Assembly: GCA_965657085.1 (NCBI GenBank) | Contig: CBFHND010000014.1 | Span: 22,561 to 86,560, forward strand | Source: CBFHND01 sp965657085 | GTDB taxonomy: Bacteria; Pseudomonadota; Alphaproteobacteria; Rhodobacterales; Rhodobacteraceae | DNA: 64,000 nt | Direction of reading: 5' to 3' | Part shown: positions 23,619-31,611 of the stretch, one piece after another | Position numbering within the stretch: position 1 is the first letter of the stretch | Layout: each line of letters opens with the position of its first letter | Notes under the pieces: generated by a model | Seen by the model: the letters and a program-made list of their open reading frames with translations, nothing else | Told to the model about the DNA's origin: nothing | Databases searched by the model: none | Position numbers and translations under genes: made by a program

Positions 23619-25970
23619 TTACCCCATCAGGTCTGGCAGGATCGTCACGATCGCCGGGAAGTACCACAGGATCGCAAGACCCAGCACCTGGATCAGCACG
23701 AAGGGCACGATACCACGGTAGATGTGGCGGGTTGTGACCTCCTTGGGAGCAACCCCGCGCAGGTAGAATAGCGCGAACCCGAAAGGCGGCGTCAGGAAGG
23801 ATGTCTGCGGGTTCACCGCGATCATGATCGTCACCCACTTGGGATCGAAGGTGCCGCCGTAGATCACCGGCCCCACGATGGGCACCACGATGTAGATGAT
23901 CTCGAGGAAGTCCAACACGAAGCCAAGGATGAAGAGCACCAGCATCACGATCAGGAACACCGTGATCTCGTTGTCGAAGCTCTTGAGGAACTGCTGGATG
24001 TAGTGCTCACCGCCAAAGCTGATCACCACGAGGTTCAGGATCTGCGACCCGATCAGGATGGTGAAGACCATGCTTGTCACCTTGGCCGTCTCCCGCACCA
24101 CCGGCGTCAGGACGCCCGAGGTGTAGAGGATCCAGCACGAGAACAGCAGACCGAAGAGTGCGTAGAGATAAGCCGCATAGGCCACAATGAAGGCGATCCA
24201 GCTTTGCGCCGACACGTTGTCGAGGTTGATGCGCAGGTCAAAGTTCACACCCACAAGGATGCAGATGATGATGGCCAGCGTGGACCAGATGATCACCTTG
24301 GGACTACGATCCAGATCGGTCAGCTTGCGGTAGGCCGCCAGCATGATCGCCCCGCCCGCCCCCAGCGCCGCCGCGGGCGTCGGGTTGGTGATCCCGCCAA
24401 GGATCGAACCCAGCACCGCAACGATCAGAACCAGAGGCGGAAAGACCACCCGGATCAGTTCGTTCTGCGCACAGGCTTTCACCCCGTGATAGCAGCCGTA
24501 AAGCACCATCCCGAAGGGGATCAGCATCAGCATCACATAGGCACCGGGCGATGTGGGCGGCCCCACGAGGAACAGATCCACAAGGATTGCCAGTACCACG
24601 CCGATGCCACCAATCAGCAGCGGACGCGGATCGCGCGAGGGCGCGACACCGCGCGCGGTGGTCAGGATCAGACCCAACAGAACCAACAGGATCGCCGTGC
24701 CTGTGCCGATGGGGGCCGCAGCCGCCACCTTGGCGTCAATGGCCGCTTGCAACGCCTCAGGGCTCAGCCGTTCGGACTGGACCACGCCACCGGCGGCATC
24801 AATGGCCACCTGCTGTGCGATGGCTGCATCCCATGCCGCCTGCCCGTGCAGTTCGATCAGTGCCGCCTGACAGGCTGCGCCGACGTTGGTGCGCAGCGTG
24901 GCGCTGTCACCGATGTCGGAGAAGGCGGACACGGTCATGTTCTGGCTGCCCACGAGGCCAAGATTGCCCAAAAGGATCACACCAACGATCATGGCGATCG
25001 GCGCGCCGAGGAACCATGTGAAGGCCTCGGACCGGGTGATGGGTTCGGAGTTGGTGCTGCCCATGGGCACGGCGGGTGCCTTTTCGGGGTTCAGGAGCGC
25101 ATAGCCAAAGGCATAAAGCGCGTAGAGCAGTGCCAGCAGGATGCCCGGCAGAAGTGCGGCCTGGAACAGTGTACCCACGGAGACAACCGCAGGCTCCCCC
25201 AGATAGGTCAGCGCATCGGTACAGCCCACGGACTGCGCCCGCGCCTCTTGGGCGGCGGAATAGAGGTCTCCGGCCAAGGTGCCCAGCAGAACGATCACGA
25301 TGGAGGGCGGAATGATCTGCCCCAGCGTGCCCGAGGCCGCGATGACCCCGGTGGCAATCTCCGGTGAATAGTTGTTGCGCAACATGGTCGGCAGGGCCAG
25401 CAGGCCCATGGTGACCACGGTCGCACCCACGATGCCCGTGGAGGCCGCAAGGAAGGCACCCACGACCACGATCGACACAGCCAGACCGCCGGGCAGCGGG
25501 CCAAAGACGCGCGCCATTGTGGTCAGCAGATCGTTTGCGATCTTGGAGCGTTCCAGCGTGATGCCCATAAGGACGAACATCAGAACCGCCAGCAGGGTTT
25601 CGATGGACTGGCCCGCCAGAACACGTTCGTTCATGCGGTTGACGATAAAGGAGACGTTGCGGTCCAGCGCCACTTCCCAGCCCTTGGGAAACACCGGCTC
25701 ATCGATGCGCGGCAGGTCGGGGTACCTGAAGACACTGATACTGTCCGCCTTGACCCCGCTGTTCACAAGGTCGCGGTAAACCTGCGATGACTGGTCAATC
25801 GCCTGGTGAATAAGCAACCCCGCGCTGTCGAGGGCTGCGATGATCCCGAAGGAAATGATCCCGGCCCCGCCGATGGCGAAAGCCACCGGAAAGCCCGAAA
25901 GAATGCCGCCGAACAGGCAGACAAAGACGATGATCAGGCCGATCTCGACGCCATCAAGTCCAAACAACAT
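23619..25970 (-). CDS. TRAP transporter large permease (DctM), extended form
   Basis: A 783-residue inner-membrane protein that moves substrate with Na+/H+ symport after delivery by the periplasmic binding protein. It starts with GVEIGLIIVFVCLFGGILSGFPVAFAIGG, and has VLMFVLMGITLERSKIA and GATVVTMGLLALPTMLRNNY. ASGTLGQIIPPSIVIVLLG is the DctM signature. Ordinary DctM proteins are about 430 residues; here extra soluble and hydrophobic stretches are inserted (about 60-125 and 240-560), as in one known TRAP subgroup. The ATG overlaps the dctQ stop (TGATG). Last gene of the operon. Confidence 0.9.
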   Translation of the reverse strand: MLFGLDGVEIGLIIVFVCLFGGILSGFPVAFAIGGAGIISFGIIAALDSAGLLIHQAIDQSSQVYRDLVNSGVKADSISVFRYPDLPRIDEPVFPKGWEVALDRNVSFIVNRMNERVLAGQSIETLLAVLMFVLMGITLERSKIANDLLTTMARVFGPLPGGLAVSIVVVGAFLAASTGIVGATVVTMGLLALPTMLRNNYSPEIATGVIAASGTLGQIIPPSIVIVLLGTLAGDLYSAAQEARAQSVGCTDALTYLGEPAVVSVGTLFQAALLPGILLALLYALYAFGYALLNPEKAPAVPMGSTNSEPITRSEAFTWFLGAPIAMIVGVILLGNLGLVGSQNMTVSAFSDIGDSATLRTNVGAACQAALIELHGQAAWDAAIAQQVAIDAAGGVVQSERLSPEALQAAIDAKVAAAAPIGTGTAILLVLLGLILTTARGVAPSRDPRPLLIGGIGVVLAILVDLFLVGPPTSPGAYVMLMLIPFGMVLYGCYHGVKACAQNELIRVVFPPLVLIVAVLGSILGGITNPTPAAALGAGGAIMLAAYRKLTDLDRSPKVIIWSTLAIIICILVGVNFDLRINLDNVSAQSWIAFIVAYAAYLYALFGLLFSCWILYTSGVLTPVVRETAKVTSMVFTILIGSQILNLVVISFGGEHYIQQFLKSFDNEITVFLIVMLVLFILGFVLDFLEIIYIVVPIVGPVIYGGTFDPKWVTIMIAVNPQTSFLTPPFGFALFYLRGVAPKEVTTRHIYRGIVPFVLIQVLGLAILWYFPAIVTILPDLMG

Positions 25971-26905
25971 CAGTGTGCTCCTTCATAGGCTTCTTCACCT
26001 TCGCCCAGCGTGTCGCGGTCGAGGTATTTGCCTTCGCTTTCCGGCCCCTCCTTCCACTCAAGATACGAGCGGCAGAAGAATGCGATGGCATGGATGAACA
26101 CCAGTGCCGTGAAAGCGACCAGCAGGATCTTGAACAGGAAATAGCCGTTGAAGCCGTTGGGGCTGAAACCGATGGTTTCCACGTTCCAGCGCAAGGCGCG
26201 CGATTTCAAAAGCAGACGGTCCAGCGTGTCTGACGCCGACGGTTTCGGCACGATAAGGTGCCGCCACAGGAAGTACCAACCATACATCCACGTCACCACG
26301 GCCGCGGGGATCATCAGGAAGATCGCGCCAAACATGTCGATGACCTTCTTGGTGCGGAACCGCACAGCGCTGTAGATCAGGTCAACACGTACGTGGCCGC
26401 CCTGCACAAAGGTGTAGGTCACGCAAAGACAGACGACCAGGGCATTGTAAAGTTTGAGTTCTTCAGCAAACCAGCTGATGTCGAATTGCAGCGGGATGCC
26501 GAACCCGAACGAGATGTCGGGTCGCAGGAAAATACGCTGCATGAAGACGATGATGATCTGTTGCAGCACCATCAGGAGGCCCGCCCAAGCGGCCAGTCGG
26601 CCAATGCCGTTGGCAAAGCCTTCGAGGGCGCGGACGACCCCCCACATGAACTTGTTGTAGATCAGGCCGGCGATGATGATCACCAGCGTGATCGCGAACA
26701 CGGCAAAGAAAAACTCGGTCGATCCGCCGTAATAGACGAACCGCATGATGGCTTCCTTGTTGGACCAGTCCAACCACAGGCCCGGATGCGTCACCGCATA
26801 GGCTATGTTGTAGAAGGCCATCGCCAGTTCTTGCAGGACCCAAAGCAAACCGTTGCCGATGCCGCTTATCGCCTGCCCGAATGTGATCGAGCTTTCGTTT
26901 TCCAT
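25970..26905 (-). CDS. TRAP transporter small permease (DctQ), extended form
   Basis: 311 residues, longer than the usual 160-220. Four or more hydrophobic segments, including FFFAVFAITLVIIIAGLIYN, WAGLLMVLQQIIIVFMQRIF, DMFGAIFLMIPAAVVTWMY and ILLVAFTALVFIHAIAFFC. The DctQ core is recognised by EELKLYNALVVCLCVTYTFVQGGHVRVDL. It holds the large permease in the membrane. Middle gene of the TRAP operon; about 110 bp with a hairpin separate it from the binding-protein gene. Confidence 0.88.
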   Translation of the reverse strand: MENESSITFGQAISGIGNGLLWVLQELAMAFYNIAYAVTHPGLWLDWSNKEAIMRFVYYGGSTEFFFAVFAITLVIIIAGLIYNKFMWGVVRALEGFANGIGRLAAWAGLLMVLQQIIIVFMQRIFLRPDISFGFGIPLQFDISWFAEELKLYNALVVCLCVTYTFVQGGHVRVDLIYSAVRFRTKKVIDMFGAIFLMIPAAVVTWMYGWYFLWRHLIVPKPSASDTLDRLLLKSRALRWNVETIGFSPNGFNGYFLFKILLVAFTALVFIHAIAFFCRSYLEWKEGPESEGKYLDRDTLGEGEEAYEGAH

Positions 26906-26972
26906 GATCTATCCCCACCCGATGGGTCCCGGACACCTGCGCCCGTTCCTCACCGCTCCATTGTCGTGCCGA

Positions 26973-26995
26973 AAGGGCCCCGCGCGGGGGCCCTT
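26973..26995 (-). promoter_or_regulatory. Intercistronic hairpin after the TRAP binding-protein gene
   Basis: A perfect 9-bp stem, AAGGGCCCC (26973-26981) with GGGGCCCTT (26987-26995), and a 5-nt loop. Read in operon direction it is followed by only a few T. Such hairpins usually raise the amount of binding-protein message over that of the permeases. Confidence 0.65.
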
Positions 26996-27016
26996 CCAGA
27001 GTTTTCCAGCCTTGGC

Positions 27017-28102
27017 TTAGCCGCCCAGCACGCGTACGCGCTGCTCGACATAGTAGCCGTCCGACTTCTGGATCCAGCTTGCCGAGTTGGCCAGTGACTC
27101 TTCGAACGACTTGCGGATTTTCGCAAACATTTCGTCGCCCATGTTTTCGTCCATGACTTCGGCGGATGCGGTGCCGAACGCATCCCAGACGTCGTCCGAG
27201 AATTGCAGCGTCTTGACGCCTTGCGCCTGCAGACGGGCCAGGGCGGCGCCGTTGTTGGCCAGTGTTTCGGCCAGCTGCACGTGCGTTGTGGCACGCGATG
27301 CGTTTTGCAGGATTGCCTGGTGCTGTGGTGTCAGGTCGTTCCACACATCCAGGTTGACCGAAGAGGCCAGCGCGGAGCCCGGCTCGTGGAAACCGGCGGT
27401 GTAGTAGACTTTCGCAACTTCCTGGAAGCCGGCGCGTTCGTCGGCCATCGGGCCAACCCACTCCAGACCGTCCAGAGCGCCCGAAGACAGCGCCTGGTAC
27501 AGTTCGCCACCGGGGATGTTCTGAACGGATGCGCCCAGTTTGCCCAGCACCTTGCCACCCAGACCGGGCATACGGAACTTCAGACCGTTGAAGTCGTCAG
27601 CGGAGTTGATTTCCTTGCGGAACCAGCCACCGGACTGCGAACCGGAGTTCCCCGCCAGCAGGCCTTTGAGGTTGAAGATCTGGCCCAGCTCGTCGTGCAG
27701 TTCCTGACCGCCGCCGTGCTCGTACCAGTTGGTCACTTCCTGCGCTGTGCCGCCGAAGGGCACGGCGGTGAAGTAGGCGTAACCGGGGTGCTGACCGATG
27801 TAGTAGTAGTCAGCCGAGTGGTACATGTCGGCCTGACCCGAGGACACGGCGTCGAACACTTCCAGCGCGCCCACCAGTTCACCCGGGGCTTTCTTGTCGA
27901 TGGTCAGCTGACCATCGGACATCGCGGCCACGTAGTTTTCGAGGTATGTCGCGGCGTCATCCAGAACCGCGAAGCCGCGGGGCCAGGATGTGACCATTGT
28001 CAGGGTACGCTTGCCTTGGGCATAGGCCGGTGCGGCCAGCGTGGATGCTGCGGCGGCGGTGCCACCCAGCGCAGATGTCTTCAGAAAAGAACGACGATCC
28101 AT
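27017..28102 (-). CDS. TRAP transporter periplasmic binding protein, TakP-like (2-oxo acid/lactate type)
   Basis: 361 residues. The N-terminus MDRRSFLKTSALGGTAAAA is a twin-arginine signal, so it is exported folded by Tat. The mature part begins GKRTLTMVTSWPRGF and carries SGGWFRKEINSADDFNGLKF and FRMPGLGGKVLGKLGASVQN, then SGALDGLEWVGP. This pattern is that of TakP of R. sphaeroides (pyruvate and other 2-oxo acids, via bound Na+) and lactate-binding relatives. GGGAGGAG upstream of 28102 fixes the start. First gene of the TRAP operon, divergent from a sensor kinase. Substrate class is inferred from family resemblance. Confidence 0.88.
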   Translation of the reverse strand: MDRRSFLKTSALGGTAAAASTLAAPAYAQGKRTLTMVTSWPRGFAVLDDAATYLENYVAAMSDGQLTIDKKAPGELVGALEVFDAVSSGQADMYHSADYYYIGQHPGYAYFTAVPFGGTAQEVTNWYEHGGGQELHDELGQIFNLKGLLAGNSGSQSGGWFRKEINSADDFNGLKFRMPGLGGKVLGKLGASVQNIPGGELYQALSSGALDGLEWVGPMADERAGFQEVAKVYYTAGFHEPGSALASSVNLDVWNDLTPQHQAILQNASRATTHVQLAETLANNGAALARLQAQGVKTLQFSDDVWDAFGTASAEVMDENMGDEMFAKIRKSFEESLANSASWIQKSDGYYVEQRVRVLGG

Positions 28103-28206
28103 ATAAGATACTCCTCCCAAATGTGACGTCCGCACCGGCGTTGCGCGCGGGCGGATCGTATCGAGTGTGTGCAGGTTAACGGCGCGTCACCGAATTTGAA
28201 TACCTA

Positions 28207-28217
28207 CTACTGCGTAG
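28207..28217. promoter_or_regulatory. Candidate response-regulator site upstream of the TRAP operon
   Basis: CTAC-TGC-GTAG, a perfect 4-3-4 palindrome, overlapping the heptamer TACTACT, which fits the NarL-type consensus TACYYMT. It lies about 105 bp upstream of the TRAP start and about 155 bp before the sensor kinase, whose partner is a NarL-type regulator. Binding is inferred. Confidence 0.4.
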
Positions 28218-28369
28218 AAATCGACATTTCCGCCCCTGCCCGCGCTTCATTTTTCAGCGATTCAAGGGATTTGCCGCGTCTTGTGCAGATTCTGAAAACC
28301 GCAACCGACCTGCGCGCACCTGCCAAAGCCCTCTATGATTCGGGACGATTCCATCGTATCGAATCAACC

Positions 28370-29818
28370 ATGCGATCGGTCCTGTCCTCTCTACGGCTCA
28401 GCTATGCGCAAAAGCTGGCGTTGGTGGCTGCCATCCCGCTGATCCTTGCGGTGGCGGCGATTGCGGCCCTTGTGGCAATTCAATCCCGTGCGCTGGCCGA
28501 GCGGGAAATCCGTGCGCTCGAAGGGCAGTTGATCGAGGCCAAGAAGGCCGAGCTGCGCAACTATGTCACACAGGCGCGCAACGGGTTCTACTTCATCTAC
28601 GGCAACGCCGCCCCCGACGACCGCGAGGCCAAGGATCAGGTGACCCAGATCCTTGCTGCGATGATCTATGGCACCGACGGCTTCTTCTTTGTCTACGACT
28701 ATGACGGCACCAATATCGTCAGCCCCCGCCAGACCGAACGGATTGGCCAGAACTGGCTGAGCGAGACCGACAGCGAAGGCACGCCGGTGGTGGCCGACCT
28801 CATTCGTATCGCCCGGCAGGGCGACGGGTATCTGACGCATTTGTGGCCCAAGCCCTCGACCGGGCAAGAGGCGCGCATGATCACCTATGTCACCTCCTTC
28901 CCAAGCTGGCGATGGGCGGTGGGCACGGGCGTCTTCATCGACGATGTGCTGACCGAGGTCGCGGCGGCGCGGGCAGACGTGGAAAGGCGGGTGCAACGCA
29001 CCTTCGTCTATATCCTTGCCATCACCCTTGCCGCGCTCTTGCTGGTGTTCGTGTCGGGCATGGTCATCAACATCCGCGAACGGCGGCTGGCCGATGCCAA
29101 GCTCAAGCGCCTGACCCAGCGGGTGTTCGATGCACAGGAAGAAGAACGCGGGCGCGTGGCGCGCGAATTGCACGACGGGATCAGCCAGATCCTCGTGGGC
29201 GTACGCTATGCGCTGGACAGCGCGCGGCGCAAGTTGAACGCAGAGGCCGCGGACGCGCAGGCGCCGCTTGATCAGGGCATCGACAACCTTGCCACTGCCA
29301 TTTCCGAAGTGCGCCGGATCAGCCGCGATTTGCGCCCCGGCGTGCTGGATGATCTGGGCCTTGGCCCGGCGCTGAAATCCCTGACCGTGGATTTCGAGAC
29401 GCGCACCGGCATGCAGACCGATTTTTCCACCGTTGTTTTCCGCAACCGTCTGGACCCCGACGCCAAGATCGCGCTTTATCGCATCGCCCAAGAGGCGCTG
29501 ACCAATATCGAGCGCCATTCCGGGGCCGATCACGTGTCGGTCGAGATGCGCGGCCACAAGAACGGTGCGACCCTGCGGATTACAGACAACGGCGTGGGCA
29601 TCGGCCGGGGCCGCGAGGACCGCGCGCCCGGTCTGGGCCTGCGCAACATGCAGGAACGGGTGGAACAGCTCGACGGTACGCTGCGCATCCTGTCCGCCCG
29701 CAATGCAAAGTCCGGCAAGGGCGGCGTGGGCACCGTGATCGAAGCCACCGTGCCCCTGACCCACCTGTTGCCCCCCGACCCCGAACAAACGTCCGACCGC
29801 AAAAGAGCAAGTGCATGA
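28370..29818 (+). CDS. Cache-domain sensor histidine kinase (NarX/HisKA_3 type)
   Basis: 482 residues. TM1 is at about 14-36 and a periplasmic single-cache domain covers about 40-205 (FYFIYGNAAPDDREAKDQ, GTDGFFFVYDYDGTN, SWRWAVGTGVFIDDV). TM2 is about 212-234 and the dimerisation box RVARELHDGISQ has His268; the HATPase follows with EALTNIERHSGA (N box), DNGVGIG and GLGLRNMQERV. Cache domains of this kind bind small carboxylates. Being divergent from a TakP-like TRAP operon, it probably senses that substrate. ATGA overlap with the response regulator gene. Confidence 0.92.
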   Translation: MRSVLSSLRLSYAQKLALVAAIPLILAVAAIAALVAIQSRALAEREIRALEGQLIEAKKAELRNYVTQARNGFYFIYGNAAPDDREAKDQVTQILAAMIYGTDGFFFVYDYDGTNIVSPRQTERIGQNWLSETDSEGTPVVADLIRIARQGDGYLTHLWPKPSTGQEARMITYVTSFPSWRWAVGTGVFIDDVLTEVAAARADVERRVQRTFVYILAITLAALLLVFVSGMVINIRERRLADAKLKRLTQRVFDAQEEERGRVARELHDGISQILVGVRYALDSARRKLNAEAADAQAPLDQGIDNLATAISEVRRISRDLRPGVLDDLGLGPALKSLTVDFETRTGMQTDFSTVVFRNRLDPDAKIALYRIAQEALTNIERHSGADHVSVEMRGHKNGATLRITDNGVGIGRGREDRAPGLGLRNMQERVEQLDGTLRILSARNAKSGKGGVGTVIEATVPLTHLLPPDPEQTSDRKRASA

Positions 29819-30462
29819 CCACCGATCCGATCCGTGTCCTGATTGTCGACGATCACCCGATGGTGGCCCAGGGCATCCAGTCCATCCTCGAAAGCTATGA
29901 CGATCTGGATATCGTCGGCACCCTAGGCAACGGGCGGGCGGTCATCGACCAGTTGGATGCGCTGTCGCCCGACGTGATCCTGATGGATCTGAACATGCCC
30001 GAAATGGGCGGGCTGACGGCCACGGAAATGGTGCTGGAACGCCGCCCAGACACGCGGGTGTTGATCCTGTCGATGCACGACAGCCCTGAATATATCTCTT
30101 CGGCGCTCAGCCACGGCGCCATGGGCTATGTCCTCAAGGACGTGCCCACCGAGGAAATCAAGGACGCCATCGATGCGGTGATGCAGGGCCAGCGGTATCT
30201 GTGCACCGGCGCGCAAGGGTCGATCGAACCCAAGGGCGATGCAGCGCGCGAGGCGCTCACGGGGCGCGAACAGACGATCCTGCTGCAGCTTGCGCAAGGC
30301 CGGTCCAACAAGGAAGTGGCCATCGCGCTGGATATTTCGGTGCGCACGGTCGAAACCCACCGCAAGAACATCAAGCGCAAGCTCGGGATCTCGTCCACCG
30401 CCGGGCTGACCCGCTATGCGCTGGAGCACGGGGTTTTGCAGGGCACCGGCCGCAGTTTCTGA
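29815..30462 (+). CDS. NarL/LuxR-type response regulator, partner of the cache kinase
   Basis: 215 residues. Receiver domain 1-120 has the acidic pair VDDHP, phospho-acceptor Asp58 in LMDLNMPEM and Lys in YVLKD. A LuxR-type helix-turn-helix lies at about 148-205 (LTGREQTILLQLAQGRSNKE, ISVRTVETHRKNIKRKLG). Coupled to the kinase by a 4-bp overlap. The adjacent divergent TRAP operon is the likely target. Family certain, target inferred. Confidence 0.93.
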   Translation: MTTDPIRVLIVDDHPMVAQGIQSILESYDDLDIVGTLGNGRAVIDQLDALSPDVILMDLNMPEMGGLTATEMVLERRPDTRVLILSMHDSPEYISSALSHGAMGYVLKDVPTEEIKDAIDAVMQGQRYLCTGAQGSIEPKGDAAREALTGREQTILLQLAQGRSNKEVAIALDISVRTVETHRKNIKRKLGISSTAGLTRYALEHGVLQGTGRSF

Positions 30463-30506
30463 CGGCTTAAACCTTTTCTTAGGCAGTTGTCCCTAACGCT
30501 CGGAAC

Positions 30507-31253
30507 ATGACCGCGCATTTCTCTTCCCCCGCGCCTGCGCCTGCCGATCCCCTGCATGTGGATCTGTTCCCGATGCAATGCGAGGCGGGCGATCTGGTTG
30601 CAACCCTGCGCGCCCGTGCGATCCGCATCGCCCTGTTCACGACCATGATGCTGCGCCCGGACCCCGACCACCCCTTCGGCGACGTGCCCGAAAGCCTGCA
30701 CATTGTCCTGAACGAACAGGTCGAGGCCATGTACAGGGTCAAGGCGCTGCTGACCGGCAAACCATCCTTCGATCATCTGCCGCCGTCGATCTGCGGCTGG
30801 GTTGCGCGCGTGGCGGGCACCCTGCCCGCACAATTGACCGAAGTGCTGGAATTCATCGACCAATCCGCAGCCGTGGCGCGCGCCGCCCAAGACGACCGCG
30901 ATGATGCGTCGCGTCTGCTCGCACAAAGCATTGAACGGGGAAAGACGCTGTTCTTTGACGCCGTGACCGACATCTGCAACGCCTTGTGGGCCGATCTGGA
31001 TGCCCGGCGCCGGGCCGACATCGCGCGTGCGGCACAAGCGGGCGAAGCGATCGATCACACGCTCGAACGGTTGGAATACATCGGCAAACACGTGCGGTTG
31101 GTGTCGCTCAATGCCTCGGTCGAGGCGGCGCGCGCCGGACAGGCCGGGCGCGGGTTGGCCGTGATTGCGCAGGAGTTCAAGGAACTGGCCGAGGAGATCC
31201 AATCCCTTGCCACCCGTGCGCGCACCCAGATCGACGAGGTTGCGCAAGCCTGA
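30507..31253 (+). CDS. Soluble mini-MCP: protein with a single chemoreceptor signalling tip
   Basis: 248 residues, no membrane segment. Residues 1-180 are helical and unlike known sensory domains. The last 60 residues read LEYIGKHVRLVSLNASVEAARAG and then AGRGLAVIAQEFKELAEEIQ. This is the methyl-accepting chemotaxis hairpin tip, but it ends soon after, so the return arm is mostly missing. It may dock to CheA/CheW arrays or act in another signalling context. No che genes nearby. Starts 44 bp after the response regulator, so may share its transcript. Confidence 0.75.
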   Translation: MTAHFSSPAPAPADPLHVDLFPMQCEAGDLVATLRARAIRIALFTTMMLRPDPDHPFGDVPESLHIVLNEQVEAMYRVKALLTGKPSFDHLPPSICGWVARVAGTLPAQLTEVLEFIDQSAAVARAAQDDRDDASRLLAQSIERGKTLFFDAVTDICNALWADLDARRRADIARAAQAGEAIDHTLERLEYIGKHVRLVSLNASVEAARAGQAGRGLAVIAQEFKELAEEIQSLATRARTQIDEVAQA

Positions 31254-31408
31254 GGCCGGGCTGCCCCCCTTTGCTGCACACGAGAATTGGCACCGGCGCA
31301 GGGCTTCAACCCGCGACAAATTTGCGCAAATTTCGACAATCACCCAAATCGCGCAACAAAATTCCAACAAAAAGCCCCCGCGCGACACTTTTTTCGCGCA
31401 ATTGCCTG
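31254..31408. other. Intergenic stretch before the ilv promoter
   Basis: No gene seen. Rich in direct runs of A and in GCGCAA/TTGCGCAA words, such as AATTTGCGCAAATTT (31319-31333), a 15-bp palindrome that could bind a regulator of the ilv operon. Confidence 0.4.
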
Positions 31409-31437
31409 TTGACGCCCCCAGAAAGCGCTCATAATGT
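31409..31437 (+). promoter_or_regulatory. Promoter of the ilv operon
   Basis: -35 TTGACG (31409-31414) and -10 CATAAT (31430-31435, spacer 15) or TAATGT (31432-31437, spacer 17). Initiation a few bases on would leave about 25 nt before the leader-peptide start, a normal length. Confidence 0.6.
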
Positions 31438-31467
31438 CCCGGCACGCACATGAAAGGGCTGTCAGCA

Positions 31468-31515
31468 ATGACCAAGCTAGTCGTCATCGTAGGAAGAGAG
31501 CGCATGGGCCGGTAA
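31468..31515 (+). CDS. Branched-chain leader peptide of the ilv attenuator
   Basis: A 15-codon open frame, MTKLVVIVGRERMGR. Residues 4-8 are Leu-Val-Val-Ile-Val, the end products of the operon, with the Leu as a CTA codon, which is rare in this GC-rich genome. AAAGGG 9 nt upstream supports the ATG at 31468; an in-frame ATG at 31450 would add six residues. Stalling at the Leu/Val/Ile codons when their tRNAs are uncharged would expose the antiterminator arm just downstream. Confidence 0.8.
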   Translation: MTKLVVIVGRERMGR

Positions 31516-31567
31516 CGGTAATCCAGATTGAGACCCATGCGCCCCCGCCAAAACCGGGGGCTTTTTT
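31500..31567 (+). terminator. ilv transcription attenuator (alternative hairpins)
   Basis: Antiterminator: GCGCATGGG (31500-31508, inside the leader peptide's last codons) pairs perfectly with CCCATGCGC (31534-31542). Terminator: GCCCCCG (31541-31547) pairs with CGGGGGC (31555-31561), followed by six T. The two share bases 31541-31542 and compete. A ribosome running to the leader stop covers the first arm and lets the terminator form; a stalled one does not. Confidence 0.8.
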
Positions 31568-31611
31568 ATGCGCGCAGAGAAAATTGAACGCCTCGAACGG
31601 AGTAGAGAGCA

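Noticed and set aside
24003..25367. 454-codon plus-strand open frame over the TRAP large permease
   Set aside because: Antisense shadow of a clear membrane protein; Gln/His/Arg-rich with no recognisable fold.
28391..29788. 465-codon minus-strand open frame over the sensor kinase
   Set aside because: The opposite strand encodes a kinase with all catalytic boxes; the antisense frame has none.
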